Source: Candidatus Corynebacterium intestinavium (GTDB lineage: Bacteria > Actinomycetota > Actinomycetes > Mycobacteriales > Mycobacteriaceae). Taken from it: a stretch of 64,000 nt of DNA. Both the position numbers and the translations under genes were made by a program. Positions 31,797-41,166 of this stretch are shown piece after piece. Numbering within the stretch: position 1 is the stretch's first letter; each line of letters begins with the position of its first letter. The notes beneath the pieces were generated by a model. That model was not told the origin of the DNA. It searched no databases and was given only the letters and a program-made list of their open reading frames with translations. Location: positions 1-64,000 of the forward strand of contig DWUR01000008.1 of the NCBI GenBank assembly GCA_019120635.1. The letters are read 5' to 3'.

Positions 31797-31855
31797 CAAA
31801 AAACGGGCAAGTCCAAGCACGGCTTGGCTTTATGCACGGTGCTTGGCCCTGCCCG
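31797..31855 (-). terminator. Terminator of the DUF711/ACT operon
   Basis: CGGGCAAGTCCAAGCAC and GTGCTTGGCCCTGCCCG pair at most of 17 positions. Read on the minus strand the stem is followed by six T residues, a textbook rho-independent terminator ten bases after the DUF711 stop. Confidence 0.85.
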
Positions 31856-31864
31856 CGAGGCTCG

Positions 31865-33229
31865 CTAGTTGCGGAAGCCGTGCACCGGGGCAGGGATGAA
31901 ACCGCCGCGGTGGACGAAGGCGTCGTTGCCTTTCGCGTTCACCGGGATGACCGGGGCGTAGCCCAGCAGGCCACCAAAGTTGACCTCATCGCCCGGCTTC
32001 GTGCCCGGCACTGGGATGAGGCGAGCGGCGGTGGTCTTATGGTTCATCACGCCGATGGCGGCCTCGTCGGCAATCATGCCGGCGATGAGCTCCGCCGAGG
32101 TATCACCCGGGATAGCGATCATGTCGAAGCCGACGGAGCAGATGCTGGTCATGGCCTCGAGCTTGTCCATGTTGATGGACCCCTCGCGCACAGCGTCGAT
32201 CATGCCCTTGTCCTCGGAAACCGGGATGAAGGAGCCGGACAGCCCGCCCACGCGAGAGCAGGCCATCATGCCACCCTTCTTCACCGCGTCATTGAGCAGG
32301 GCCAGTGCTGCGGTCGTGCCGTGGGTACCGACCTGGTCCAGGCCCATGCTCTCGAGCACGTGGGCCACCGAGTCTCCCACCTCGGCGGTCGGGGCGAGGG
32401 AGAGGTCGACGATGCCGAAGGGTACGCCGAGGCGCTCAGCAGCCATCGTGCCGACCAGCTGGCCCGCGCGGGTAATCTTGAAGGCAGCCTTCTTAATCTC
32501 CTCGGCGATCTCGTTGAGGGAGGCACCAGCCATCGGGGCGATAGCGCTGTTCACCACGCCCGGGCCGGAAACGCCGACGGAGATCACCGTGTCCGGCTCC
32601 TCGATGCCGTGGAAGGCACCCGCCATGAACGGGTTGTCGCCGACAGCGTTGGCGAAGACCACCAGCTTCGCACAGGCGATGGAGGACTCGTCCTTGGTCA
32701 GCTCGGCTGCCTCCTTGACCACCCGGCCCATCAGGCCGACGGCATCCATGTTCACCCCGGCACGGGAGGTCGCGACGTTAACCGAGCCGCAGACCGCGCC
32801 GGTGGTGGACAGCGCCTCGGGGATGGAGCGGATGAGCCGCTCATCTGAGGTTGTCGCGCCCTTCTCGACGAGGGCGGAGTAACCACCGACGAAGTTCACG
32901 CCCAGCTCGCCGGCGGCGCGATCCAGCGCCTTGGCGATCTCCACCGGATTGCCCTCCACGCCGGCGGCGACGAGGGAGACGGGGGAGACGGAGACACGCT
33001 TGTTCACAATCGGGATCCCGAGCTCGCGCTCGATGCCCTCACACACGGGCACCAGGTCGCGGGCGCGCTCGGTCACGCGATCGTAGACCGCCTGCGCCGT
33101 GGCCTCCATGGTGGAGCGGGTGCAGCCAATGAGCGAGATGCCCATCGTGACCGTGCGGATATCCAGGCGGTAGTCCTCGATCATCCGGATGACCTCGAGG
33201 AAGCGGGTAGAAGAGAATTCGAAGTTCAC
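31865..33229 (-). CDS. PFL family protein (DUF711/UPF0210)
   Basis: 454 residues of the DUF711 family, related in fold to pyruvate formate-lyase/ribonucleotide reductase-like enzymes. The start [20 protein letters not shown] and [13 protein letters not shown] are highly conserved in the family, as are glycine-rich turns such as [15 protein letters not shown]. No reaction has been established. It lies directly downstream of a UPF0237 ACT-domain gene with an 11-base gap. This pair is conserved across many bacteria and archaea, suggesting that ligand sensing by the ACT domain controls this protein. Confidence 0.92.
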   Translation of the reverse strand: MNFEFSSTRFLEVIRMIEDYRLDIRTVTMGISLIGCTRSTMEATAQAVYDRVTERARDLVPVCEGIERELGIPIVNKRVSVSPVSLVAAGVEGNPVEIAKALDRAAGELGVNFVGGYSALVEKGATTSDERLIRSIPEALSTTGAVCGSVNVATSRAGVNMDAVGLMGRVVKEAAELTKDESSIACAKLVVFANAVGDNPFMAGAFHGIEEPDTVISVGVSGPGVVNSAIAPMAGASLNEIAEEIKKAAFKITRAGQLVGTMAAERLGVPFGIVDLSLAPTAEVGDSVAHVLESMGLDQVGTHGTTAALALLNDAVKKGGMMACSRVGGLSGSFIPVSEDKGMIDAVREGSINMDKLEAMTSICSVGFDMIAIPGDTSAELIAGMIADEAAIGVMNHKTTAARLIPVPGTKPGDEVNFGGLLGYAPVIPVNAKGNDAFVHRGGFIPAPVHGFRN

Positions 33230-33240
33230 GCCGCGCCGCC

Positions 33241-33510
33241 TTAAATATCGTTGATGGCGCTAAACAGGGCTTCGGACTGGATGCGTACCACCATGCCCAG
33301 CGGCTGGCCCGCGGTATCAAAGGCCTCCTGGAGGGCACCCATATCCACGTCTGTTTCCGGCAATTCCACGCGCATGATCATGGTGAAGAAGTCATCCATG
33401 ATGGTCTGGGAGACGTCGACGATATTCAGGCCCTCGTCGGCTGCCGCCTTCGCGACGGCGGCGATAACACCGGGGCGATCCTTGCCGGTAGTGGTAATGA
33501 TTGCATACAT
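33241..33510 (-). CDS. ACT domain-containing protein (UPF0237)
   Basis: 89 residues making a single ACT domain, a small ligand-binding fold that usually senses amino acids. [23 protein letters not shown] is the conserved first strand-helix, followed by [22 protein letters not shown]. It is first in a two-gene operon with the DUF711 protein. The ligand is unknown. Confidence 0.92.
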   Translation of the reverse strand: MYAIITTTGKDRPGVIAAVAKAAADEGLNIVDVSQTIMDDFFTMIMRVELPETDVDMGALQEAFDTAGQPLGMVVRIQSEALFSAINDI

Positions 33511-33566
33511 GCGGCCAGTATAGACCTGGAAAAATGCACCTAGAAAAGGGGTGTAGGGTGGGCGCC

Positions 33567-34223
33567 ATGAAAAAGCAGCATGTTCTTGTCCTTGGCGCCG
33601 GCGGCAACGTCTCGCGCCACAGCATCCCGAAACTCGTCGCAGCAGGCCACAGCGTTACGGCCCTGGTGCGCAACCCCGATCACGTGCGGCAGCTCGTCGA
33701 CGAGGGCGCGACCGCGATTGTGCGCGATCTCACTACGATCAGCACAGAGGATTGGGCGCGTCTGCTGAGCCCCTTCGATGTGGTCGTCTGGTCCGCCGGT
33801 GCTGGAGGCGGTTCCGCGGAGCTGACCTACGCTGTCGACCGCGACGCCGCGATGGCGATGATCGACGCGCTCGAGTCCCTCGGGGACGCAGCCCCGTTCA
33901 CCGTCATGGTCTCCTACGCGGGCGCATCCGAGGCGGAAACCGAGGACGACGGTGGCTCCTGGTTCGCCTACGTCGAGTCCAAGAAGGCCGTCGATAAGAG
34001 GCTGCTCGGATCCACCCTGCCGTACCAGATTCTGGGGCCAACCCGCCTGACCGACGACGCAGCCGCGGGAATCACGGTGCTGGACGGCACCATGGACCCC
34101 GCGTCCGAGACGGCGCGCAAGCTGGTCGCCGACGTCATCGTCGAGTCCGTCGGGCGCGGAGAGGCGTTTGACCGCAACCCCCTCGACTTCGAAAACGGAA
34201 CGGGCTCGGTCGCCGACGTCTAA
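33567..34223 (+). CDS. NAD(P)-binding epimerase/reductase-like protein (atypical SDR)
   Basis: 218 residues from the ATG at 33567 (MKKQHVLVLGAGG), with GGGTGGG upstream; the ORF-track start at 33501 has no support. The dinucleotide motif VLGAGGNVSRH differs slightly from the classic GxxGxxG, and the body follows the NmrA/YwnB atypical short-chain dehydrogenase pattern, with SYAGASEAE and YVESKKAVDKRLL giving a Tyr-x3-Lys-like pair. The substrate is unknown. Convergent with acnR. Confidence 0.82.
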   Translation: MKKQHVLVLGAGGNVSRHSIPKLVAAGHSVTALVRNPDHVRQLVDEGATAIVRDLTTISTEDWARLLSPFDVVVWSAGAGGGSAELTYAVDRDAAMAMIDALESLGDAAPFTVMVSYAGASEAETEDDGGSWFAYVESKKAVDKRLLGSTLPYQILGPTRLTDDAAAGITVLDGTMDPASETARKLVADVIVESVGRGEAFDRNPLDFENGTGSVADV

Positions 34224-34232
34224 CCGCAGGGG

Positions 34233-34787
34233 CTACCCGCCGCGCACCGACTGCTCGACGAGATCGAGCATCTTCTCGAGCTGCGCGGCGTCAGCCCCTT
34301 CCGCCATCTTGGCCATCAGCCCGTCCATGACCGTCTCGAGGTAGGTCTGGATGACCTCCAGGGGCACATCCGTGCGCATCGAGACGTTGTGGGACAGGCG
34401 GGCCCGGACGGCGGCATCGAGCACCTGCTGGTGCTTGCGCCACCGCGCCTCGAACTCCGGGTCGGTGCGCAGCTTGCGGACCGTTTCCGCACGCGTGATG
34501 TACCAGCTATTGGTCTCCGGGTGCGTGATCATGTGCCGCATGACCTCAATGAGGCCGTGGTTCGACACAACCTCCGCCTGGCGGGCGGCGTCCTCCCGCA
34601 CCACCGCGAGGAACAGGGCTTCCTTGTCCGCGAAGTGGTGGAAGATCGCGCCCCGGGTCTTTCCGGTGGCCTTCTCCAGCCGGGCGACGGTCGCCCCCTC
34701 GTAGCCATATTGCGCGAAGCAACCACGGGCTTGCTCGATAATCTCCCGACGGCGGCGGGATAGTTCACGGTCGCTGACGATGGGCAT
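34233..34787 (-). CDS. acnR: TetR-family repressor of aconitase AcnR
   Basis: 184 residues. The N-terminal helix-turn-helix (ATVARLEKATGKTRGAIFHHFADKEALF) is typical of TetR. The C-terminal part is the ligand and dimer domain. AcnR represses acn in corynebacteria and senses citrate with Mg2+ in C. glutamicum. Its position directly downstream of acn on the same strand is the expected one. The ATG follows AAGGAATCTGCC. A hairpin separates it from acn. Confidence 0.92.
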   Translation of the reverse strand: MPIVSDRELSRRRREIIEQARGCFAQYGYEGATVARLEKATGKTRGAIFHHFADKEALFLAVVREDAARQAEVVSNHGLIEVMRHMITHPETNSWYITRAETVRKLRTDPEFEARWRKHQQVLDAAVRARLSHNVSMRTDVPLEVIQTYLETVMDGLMAKMAEGADAAQLEKMLDLVEQSVRGG

Positions 34788-34868
34788 GGCAGATTCCTTG
34801 ATTGCGCACCTTCGAGGAGGGGGTTGAAGGTCGCGCGGGGTCGAAGAAAAAGTTTAAGAAAAGGGGAA

Positions 34869-34899
34869 AGGGGCCCACCGGCTAGGCCGGAAGGCCCCT
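34869..34899 (-). terminator. Hairpin between acn and acnR
   Basis: AGGGGCC and GGCCCCT enclose an inner CCGGCTAGGCCGG repeat. On the minus strand it follows the acn stop by about 17 bases and is followed by a pyrimidine-rich tract (CTTTCCCCTTTTC). It probably ends or reduces read-through from the strong acn message into acnR. Confidence 0.6.
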
Positions 34900-34915
34900 C
34901 AGCGGATGGGGAGAA

Positions 34916-37711
34916 CTACTTGTTCTCGTCCATCATGTTGCGCAGGACGAACTGCAGGATACCGCCGTTGCGGTAGTAGTCAGCCTCGCCCGGGGTGTCG
35001 ATACGGGTCACGGCGTCGAACTCAATCTTCTCGCCGTTCTCCTTGGTAGCGACGACCTTCACGGTCTTCGGAGTCTCGCCCTCGTTGAGCTTCTCCAGAC
35101 CGGTGATGTCGAAGGTCTCGGTGCCCTCGATACCCAGGGACTTCCAGGACTCGCCCTCCGGGAACTGCAGCGGAACAACGCCCATACCGATGAGGTTGGA
35201 GCGGTGGATGCGCTCGAAGGACTCTGCGATGACGGCCTTCACGCCGAGCAGCAGGGTGCCCTTTGCAGCCCAGTCACGGGAGGAACCGGTGCCGTACTCC
35301 TTGCCGCCGAGAACCACGAGAGGAGTGTTCTGCTCCTTGTAGTTCATTGCAGCGTCGTAGATGTAGGACTGTGGGCCACCCTCCTGGGTGAAGTCGCGGG
35401 TGTAGCCACCTGCAACGCCGTCCAGCAGCTGGTTCTGCAGGCGAATGTTCGCGAAGGTACCGCGGACCATGACCTCGTGGTTACCACGACGTGCGCCGAG
35501 GGAGTTGTAGTCCTTGCGGGCAACGCCGTTCTCGTCGAGGTACTGAGCAGCCGGGGTGCCCGGCTTAATGGTCGAAGCAGGGGAGATGTGGTCGGTGGTG
35601 ACGGAGTCGCCCAGCAGAGCCAGGACGCGTGCACCCTCGACGTTCTCGACTGCCTCCGGCTCGCGGCTCATGCCGTCGAAGTACGGAGCCTTGCGGATGT
35701 AGGTGGACTTTGGGTCCCAGTCGAAGGTCTTACCGGTCGGGACCTCCAGGCTCTGCCAGCGCTCGTCGCCCTTGAAGACATCGGCGTAGTCAGAGACGTA
35801 CATCTCCTTGGAGATGGAGGACTTGATGACCTCTTGGATCTCCTCGGTGGACGGCCAGATGTCCTTCAGGAAGACGTCGTTGCCGTCCTGGTCCTGGCCC
35901 AGCGGCTGGGTCTCGAAGTCGAAGTCCATGGTGCCGGCGATGGCGTAGGCGATGACGAGGATCGGGGACGCCAGGTAGTTCATCTTGACGTCCGGATTGA
36001 TGCGACCCTCGAAGTTACGGTTACCGGACAGGACTGCGGTAGCAGCCAGGTCGGAGCGGTTGATGCCCTCGGAGATCTCCTCAGGCAGCGGGCCGGAGTT
36101 ACCGATACAGGTGGTGCAGCCATAGCCGACGAGGTGGAAGCCCATTGCCTCGAGGTCCTCCCACAGGCCGGCCTTCTCGTAGTAGCCGGTGACAACCTGG
36201 GAGCCCGGAGCCATGGAGGTCTTAACCCACGGCGCAGACTTCAGGCCCTTCTTGCGGGCGTTGCGTGCAAGTAGGCCCGCGCCGAGCATGACGGACGGGT
36301 TGGAGGTGTTGGTGCAAGAGGTGATGGACGCGATGGCGACCATACCGTGGTCCAGCTCCATCTCCTGGCCGTTGTAGGTAACAGCGGTCGGGACGGACGG
36401 ACGGCCTGCGGCGCCGCAGGCTGCGGACGGGACGTTGCCCTTCGCATCAGCCGGGGATGCCGGGGTGGAGGACGGTGCGCCGCCCTCTGCGACGAAGTCC
36501 TGAGCACCAGCGTCGCCGGAGCCGTTGCCTGCGTAGTTGTGCAGGTCCTTGCGGAACTGGTTCTTCGCGTCGGTGAGCTCGATGCGGTCCTGCGGACGCT
36601 TCGGGCCAGCGATGGATGGAACGACGGTGGACAGGTCCAGCTCGAGGTATTCGGAGTACTCGACGTCGGCCTCCGGGTCGAGCCACATGCCCTGCTCCTT
36701 GGCGTAAGCCTCGACGCGGTCCAGGGTCTCCTGGTCGCGACCGGTCAGAGCCAGGTAGTCGATGGTTTCCTGGTCGATCGGGAACATAGCGGCGGTGGAG
36801 CCGAACTCTGGGGACATGTTGCCGATGGTTGCGCGGTTTGCGAGCGGCAGCTCGGCAACGCCAGCGCCGTAGAACTCGACGAACTTACCGACGACACCGT
36901 GCTGACGCAGCATGTCGGTGATGGTCAGAACGACGTCGGTTGCGGTCACGCCCGGCTGGATCTCGCCGCTGAGCTTGAAGCCAACGACGCGCGGGATGAG
37001 CATGGAGATCGGCTGGCCGAGCATTGCTGCCTCGGCCTCGATGCCACCAACCCCCCAGCCCAGGATGCCCAGGCCGTTCTGCATGGTGGTGTGGGAGTCG
37101 GTACCAACACAGGTATCCGGGTAGGCCACGCCGTCCTTCTCGAAGACGGAGCGAGCGAGGTACTCGATGTTGACCTGGTGGACGATACCGGTTCCCGGGG
37201 GAACGACGCGGAAGTTCTCGAAGGCGCCGGTGCCCCAACGCAGGAACTTGTAGCGCTCCTCGTTGCGATCGTACTCGATCTCCACGTTCTTCTCGAAGGC
37301 CTGGTCAGAACCGAATGCCTCGATGATGACGGAGTGGTCGATGACCATCTCGGCCGGGTTCAGCGGGTTGACCTGGTCGGCGTCGCCACCCAGGGAGACC
37401 ACTGCGTCACGGATGGTTGCGAGGTCAACGATGCAGGCCACGCCGGTGAAGTCCTGCATGATCACACGAGCCGGGGTGAACTGGATCTCGATGGATGGAT
37501 CAGCCTTTGGATCCCAGTTCGCGATGGCCTCGATGTGCTCACGGGTGATGTTCTTACCATCCTCGTTCCGCAGCAGGTTCTCGCCAAGCACCTTCAGGGA
37601 ATAAGGGAGCTTCTCCATGCCAGGCACTGCGGACAGGCGGAAGATGTCGTAGCTCTTCTCGCCAACCTCCAGCGTGCCCTTCGCGTCGAAGGAGTTGATG
37701 CTTTCAGTCAC
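34916..37711 (-). CDS. acn: Aconitate hydratase A
   Basis: 931 residues, the AcnA/IRP-type aconitase. It isomerises citrate to isocitrate using a 4Fe-4S cluster. Cluster-ligating cysteines are in [18 protein letters not shown] and [13 protein letters not shown]. The swivel domain near the C-terminus shows [16 protein letters not shown] with active-site arginine and serine. The start is GTG, preceded by AGGAG. An insert of about 50 residues before [10 protein letters not shown] (alanine/proline-rich) is typical of actinobacterial forms. The nearby suf operon supplies its cluster type, and acnR follows. Confidence 0.97.
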   Translation of the reverse strand: MTESINSFDAKGTLEVGEKSYDIFRLSAVPGMEKLPYSLKVLGENLLRNEDGKNITREHIEAIANWDPKADPSIEIQFTPARVIMQDFTGVACIVDLATIRDAVVSLGGDADQVNPLNPAEMVIDHSVIIEAFGSDQAFEKNVEIEYDRNEERYKFLRWGTGAFENFRVVPPGTGIVHQVNIEYLARSVFEKDGVAYPDTCVGTDSHTTMQNGLGILGWGVGGIEAEAAMLGQPISMLIPRVVGFKLSGEIQPGVTATDVVLTITDMLRQHGVVGKFVEFYGAGVAELPLANRATIGNMSPEFGSTAAMFPIDQETIDYLALTGRDQETLDRVEAYAKEQGMWLDPEADVEYSEYLELDLSTVVPSIAGPKRPQDRIELTDAKNQFRKDLHNYAGNGSGDAGAQDFVAEGGAPSSTPASPADAKGNVPSAACGAAGRPSVPTAVTYNGQEMELDHGMVAIASITSCTNTSNPSVMLGAGLLARNARKKGLKSAPWVKTSMAPGSQVVTGYYEKAGLWEDLEAMGFHLVGYGCTTCIGNSGPLPEEISEGINRSDLAATAVLSGNRNFEGRINPDVKMNYLASPILVIAYAIAGTMDFDFETQPLGQDQDGNDVFLKDIWPSTEEIQEVIKSSISKEMYVSDYADVFKGDERWQSLEVPTGKTFDWDPKSTYIRKAPYFDGMSREPEAVENVEGARVLALLGDSVTTDHISPASTIKPGTPAAQYLDENGVARKDYNSLGARRGNHEVMVRGTFANIRLQNQLLDGVAGGYTRDFTQEGGPQSYIYDAAMNYKEQNTPLVVLGGKEYGTGSSRDWAAKGTLLLGVKAVIAESFERIHRSNLIGMGVVPLQFPEGESWKSLGIEGTETFDITGLEKLNEGETPKTVKVVATKENGEKIEFDAVTRIDTPGEADYYRNGGILQFVLRNMMDENK

Positions 37712-38069
37712 TATTAGCTCCTGAGTCTCTTCTCGTAGTCGATAAGTCGCTCCGCGGGCTGGAGCGCGGGGGAGCGCTCCTTAAAATTACGTCCCGGAGT
37801 TCGTCGTGGACGTAGCACGGGGAGTACACCTCTATTATGCAGGTTTTCCCGGTGACGTCTGCCACCGACATTAACAGTACGGCCGTTACGTTTAGAAATC
37901 TTTCCGTCTCGCTTCGCGCGGAGGCATTACCCCCGGCCACCCACAGGCAGCGAAACCCTTGAGAAGACGAGAGAACTGCTAGCTCGAGGTGCGCGACGAG
38001 ACCGCTATGAACTACACTCCATAGAATCGAACCCTCAAGTTCCCCTTTAAACTTCTGGATGGAGCCCTC
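37712..38069. promoter_or_regulatory. Divergent acn / Rv1476-like control region
   Basis: A 358-base region without a convincing gene. On the minus strand CATAAT at 37834-37839 is a good -10 for acn. On the plus strand TAGAAT at 38022-38027 is a candidate -10 for the Rv1476-like gene. A dyad centred at 37882 is a candidate AcnR operator and is listed separately. Confidence 0.5.
37873..37892. promoter_or_regulatory. Candidate AcnR operator
   Basis: AACAGTACGGCCGTTACGTT is a 20-base dyad with 14 paired positions around ACGGCCGT. Its core CAGTAC-N4-GTTACG matches the C. glutamicum AcnR consensus CAGNAC-N4-GTACTG at 9 of 12 fixed or allowed positions. It lies about 35 bases upstream of the predicted acn -10. 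Confidence 0.35.
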
Positions 38070-38600
38070 ATGACCAACACTGCGTGCCCCGCAGCCGCGT
38101 CACCCCACCCAGACACCGTGAAAAAGTTCGCCAAGTTGGGAATCGATACCCCGCAGATCATTAGCGGCCTCGAAAAGGACACACTGTGGGTGGACCCAAA
38201 ACTTGAGGCTCGTGTGGAACCTGAAGTCTCGGGAATGCGTGCCGCACTGGACGATGCGCAAGGGGGGTCGCGGATTCAGCTCGCAGTGGTTAACAGCACC
38301 CAGTTAGAGCCAGCGACCGAACGCGACCTCGCGCAAGTCCTCCACGACGCAACATGTTCGGACACGACTCTCGTAATGACGCCAAAGTGGGGGACGTCAG
38401 TGTCCGACCTCTACCCACGCTTCACCCTGGAACGAAACCACGGAAAGCTCCATGGCGACCTCAGCGCGGACGCTGTCGAGAACTTCCTCAGCGCGGTAGA
38501 AAACACAGCAACACCGACAACTGCCGTCAGCAACGGCCTGCTGGGGATCGCCATTCTCTCGATTGCGATCACCGCACTGTTCGCGCAGCGGCGCCGCTAG
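38070..38600 (+). CDS. Rv1476-family membrane protein
   Basis: 176 residues. A soluble part of about 150 residues with DATCSDTTLVMTPKWGTSVSDLYPRF is followed by one C-terminal membrane helix (LLGIAILSIAITALFA) and a basic end QRRR, so it is anchored by its tail. Sequence type and position between acn and a RipA-like hydrolase match mycobacterial Rv1476, a conserved protein of unknown function. ATG with TGGAG upstream. The link to the neighbouring hydrolase is by conserved context only. Confidence 0.8.
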   Translation: MTNTACPAAASPHPDTVKKFAKLGIDTPQIISGLEKDTLWVDPKLEARVEPEVSGMRAALDDAQGGSRIQLAVVNSTQLEPATERDLAQVLHDATCSDTTLVMTPKWGTSVSDLYPRFTLERNHGKLHGDLSADAVENFLSAVENTATPTTAVSNGLLGIAILSIAITALFAQRRR

Positions 38601-38905
38601 CGGAACCACAGTAGCCGCAAGGGCCGCGCACGATTCAGCGATGCGCACGCGGCCGCAGCACCGCTTCTTAACCTTTAGCCCCTCCGCCCCAGCTCGTACC
38701 CACCGGATCACCAGGGCGATGGCAGGCAGACCTTCAGTTCCACGCACTTTTCGGCGACGAAGGTCACGAAAAGGCGAAGAAAACCGTACAACCGGACTGC
38801 CAAAAAGCTGGTCAACCCCAGAGGCTTGACAGCCCTTAATCGAGAGTTGAGCGATTTACACGCCTACTTGCATCCTTCAAGCAGACACGCCAGCATCTTC
38901 AAAAT

Positions 38906-38921
38906 TGTGAGCCACGTCACA
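38906..38921. promoter_or_regulatory. CRP/GlxR-type binding site
   Basis: TGTGAGCCACGTCACA is a perfect match to the CRP-family consensus TGTGA-N6-TCACA used by GlxR in corynebacteria. It lies about 300 bases before the start codon of the RipA-like hydrolase gene. Confidence 0.75.
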
Positions 38922-39059
38922 AGATTGCCAATTCTTTACCTTTTCGCTGGTCAATCCATGTGACATGACCAAAGTGGCGTGTGTTTAATTTGATACTTAT
39001 GTGAATTGAGTCGCTCAGTTATGCATTTGTGCCCTAGGGTTTTGAACGTCATTGACTGA

Positions 39060-39190
39060 AACAGGAGGGAACTCGAGTTGCTCGAGCTGCACCGAAACCT
39101 TCGGACACCCCCTGGACCGTGCTTCATCTCATGGGGAAGTGAGATAAACCGGACCGCGGGTGACCTTCTTGTGGATGTCCACCGTCAACC
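39060..39190 (+). ncRNA. Structured leader, possible c-di-AMP (ydaO-type) riboswitch
   Basis: Three hairpins lie within about 85 bases directly upstream of the RipA-like gene, with unpaired purine-rich stretches GGAGGGAAC and TGGGGAAG and the segment CACCGAAACC. ydaO-type riboswitches often sit before peptidoglycan hydrolase genes in Actinobacteria and carry similar GGGGAA and CCGAA elements. The order of elements does not clearly fit the consensus by eye, so a structured leader is likely but the ligand is a guess. Confidence 0.3.
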
Positions 39191-39204
39191 AGGAGACCTT
39201 TAAC

Positions 39205-41094
39205 GTGCTATCTCGCCCGAGCATCGGCCGTAACGACACGGCAAACATCGCGCGGTCTAGTCGCACTCTTCTCGCGGTCGCTGTGACCGCTGGCATCTAT
39301 GCGCACACGGCCACCGCACCCGCACTAGCAGACGACCAGGAGTCCGTTGAGGCATACCTCGCGGACCTGGTGGATGAGACGTCCAGCAAGCAGTCCGAGG
39401 TTGACAACATCCTCAACCAGATGGGCGGCATCCGCGAAGCAGCAAATAAGTCCCGCGTGGACCTGGAGCGTAGCCAGAAGGCCGCCCAGGAAGCGCAGGA
39501 TAAGACACTGTCCGCGCGCAAGCGGCTCGACAGTGCCGAAAAGGACGTCAACACCGCCCAGGAAAAGCTGAACGAGATTGCTCGCTCCGCATATAAGCAA
39601 GGCGGCCACACGGCTCCGGTCACTCTCGCCGCGGGCGCCGATTCCGCCGCGTCCCAGATGGATCGCGCCAGCTATGTTCGTCTCGCGACGGAGAAGCAGC
39701 AGGGCGTAGTCAATCGTCTGGACTTGTCTCGCACCCAGAGTGCGAACGAGGAGTCTCGCCTGCGCGCCTCCCGCGAGGCCGCGGATAACGCGGTGCAGAA
39801 CGCGGTCAAGGCGCACCAGACCGCCGTGAACACGCTGCGCAACTCCCAGCAGCGGCTGCAGCAGATCTCGGCGGAGTACCAGAAGCTCAGGCGCCAGGCC
39901 GAGCAGGCTCAGGCAAAGCTTCGCGCAGCCAAGAGTGCTATCGAGACGCTGGCAAACCAGAAGCCCAAGGCTTCCTCCTTTGAAAAGCGTGCTGCAGCGG
40001 AGAAGGCCGCGAACCTGGTCGAGGAAAAGGCGGAGAAGGACTCCGATAAGAACTCCGAGCAGCCGAGCGCGCCACAGCAGAACACGCCGCAGACTGAGGA
40101 AACGACGTCCGACAACAATGCTGCTGAAAACACTGCAGCACCTACCGAAACCCAGGCGTCGTCCGAAGCACCTGCTCCTGACACCGCAGCAGCTGCTGCG
40201 CCGGAGACACCTGCTACCTTCGAGCAGTCCAGCGCTGGCGACGACCACCGCCAGAAGGCCATCGACGGCCTGATCGCTGCCGGCCAGGACGCCTTCCGGG
40301 CAGGCGCCACCGCCACCGCCAATGGGCAGGATCGTGCCGCCGCGCTGCGCGCCGCTGGGGAAGCAGGCCGGAATACCGCCGGTCAGCACTACGATCAGCT
40401 CGTCGCTAACGCAGGCAGCGAACAGAACCAGACCGCGACCACCCCGGAGTCCGCGCAGGAGACCGCTGAACAGCAGGCCGAGCCGACCGTAGAGGCGGAG
40501 GGCCAGGAACAGAGCGACAACCCGGCTCAGCAGGCTGAGTCCCAGGGCATCCTGATCAACCCGGAGACCGGCCTCCAGGAGGAGCGCCCCGGCGAGATGC
40601 CACCGGTCACGGCACCGGATAACGACAACCTGCCGGCCGCAGACACCACCGTCGACACCAGCGGCACCGCTGAAGAGAAGATCGAGCGTGTGATCGACCG
40701 CGCGATGAGCCAGCTCGGCGTGCAGTACGCCTGGGGCGGTGGAAACGCCAATGGCCCGACGCTCGGAATCCGCGACGGGGGTGTGGCTGACACATACGGC
40801 GACTACCAGAAGATCGGTTTCGACTGCTCCGGTCTGACCCTCTACGCCTTCGCCGCAGTGGGCCTGGATATCGGTCACTACACCGGCTACCAGTACAACC
40901 AGGGACGCAAGATCCCGGTCTCGGAGATCAAGCGTGGCGACATGCTCTTCTGGGGACCGAACGCCGAGTACCACGTCGCGATCTACCTGGGCGACGGGAA
41001 GATGATCGAGGCCCCGCAGTCGGGCGATGTGGTTAAGATTTCCGACGTCCGCTACAACGGCATGAGCCCCTACGCGGTGCGCATGATCGAGTGA
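39205..41094 (+). CDS. RipA-like NlpC/P60 peptidoglycan endopeptidase
   Basis: 629 residues from the GTG at 39205, eight bases after AGGAGA; the ORF track starts 15 codons earlier. A signal peptide ends near ATAPALA-DDQE. Residues about 45-260 form a long coiled coil. A disordered Ala/Glu/Gln/Pro-rich linker follows. The last 130 residues are the NlpC/P60 domain with catalytic Cys in GFDCSGLTLYAF and His in YHVAIYLGDG. It cleaves peptidoglycan stem peptides to separate daughter cells; the coiled coil is the autoinhibitory or regulator-binding part in RipA. Synteny acn-Rv1476-ripA supports orthology. Only one such gene is present here, not a ripA-ripB pair. Confidence 0.92.
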   Translation: MLSRPSIGRNDTANIARSSRTLLAVAVTAGIYAHTATAPALADDQESVEAYLADLVDETSSKQSEVDNILNQMGGIREAANKSRVDLERSQKAAQEAQDKTLSARKRLDSAEKDVNTAQEKLNEIARSAYKQGGHTAPVTLAAGADSAASQMDRASYVRLATEKQQGVVNRLDLSRTQSANEESRLRASREAADNAVQNAVKAHQTAVNTLRNSQQRLQQISAEYQKLRRQAEQAQAKLRAAKSAIETLANQKPKASSFEKRAAAEKAANLVEEKAEKDSDKNSEQPSAPQQNTPQTEETTSDNNAAENTAAPTETQASSEAPAPDTAAAAAPETPATFEQSSAGDDHRQKAIDGLIAAGQDAFRAGATATANGQDRAAALRAAGEAGRNTAGQHYDQLVANAGSEQNQTATTPESAQETAEQQAEPTVEAEGQEQSDNPAQQAESQGILINPETGLQEERPGEMPPVTAPDNDNLPAADTTVDTSGTAEEKIERVIDRAMSQLGVQYAWGGGNANGPTLGIRDGGVADTYGDYQKIGFDCSGLTLYAFAAVGLDIGHYTGYQYNQGRKIPVSEIKRGDMLFWGPNAEYHVAIYLGDGKMIEAPQSGDVVKISDVRYNGMSPYAVRMIE

Positions 41095-41118
41095 TGAGAC
41101 GCTAAAAGAGCTCCTGGG

Positions 41119-41166
41119 GAACTGCTCCGCTAGTCAAGGCAAAAGACTTGACTAACGGAGCAGTTC
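41119..41166. terminator. Strong bidirectional terminator
   Basis: GAACTGCTCCGCTAGTCAAG pairs with CTTGACTAACGGAGCAGTTC with one mismatch, giving a 20-bp stem with an 8-base A-rich loop. It ends the RipA-like gene and the convergent minus-strand gene, whose stop codon lies inside the stem. Confidence 0.8.

Larger units (their letters stand above)
38601..39204 (+). promoter_or_regulatory. Long control region and structured leader of the RipA-like gene
   Basis: About 600 bases without a convincing gene. The first 300 bases show nothing recognisable. Then follow a perfect CRP/GlxR-type palindrome (38906-38921), an AT-rich stretch with possible promoter elements (TTTAATTTGATACTTATG), and from about 39060 a series of hairpins: CTCGAG-TTG-CTCGAG, CCGAA-ACC-TTCGG and ATCTCA-N8-TGAGAT. 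The latter suggest a structured 5' untranslated RNA. Confidence 0.6.

Noticed and set aside
31580-31837. Minus-strand ORF of 85 codons, with an internal 40-residue part MPRTQLKFKSGLENP
   Set aside because: It overlaps the start of the unknown membrane protein gene in another frame. It could be a short coupled peptide or a different N-terminus, but no ribosome binding site or family supports it.
36347-37717. Plus-strand ORF of 456 codons opposite acn
   Set aside because: Shadow of aconitase; no recognisable protein.
38563-38829. Plus-strand ORF of 88 codons after the Rv1476-like gene
   Set aside because: Starts inside that gene, basic low-complexity product, no ribosome binding site; treated as intergenic.
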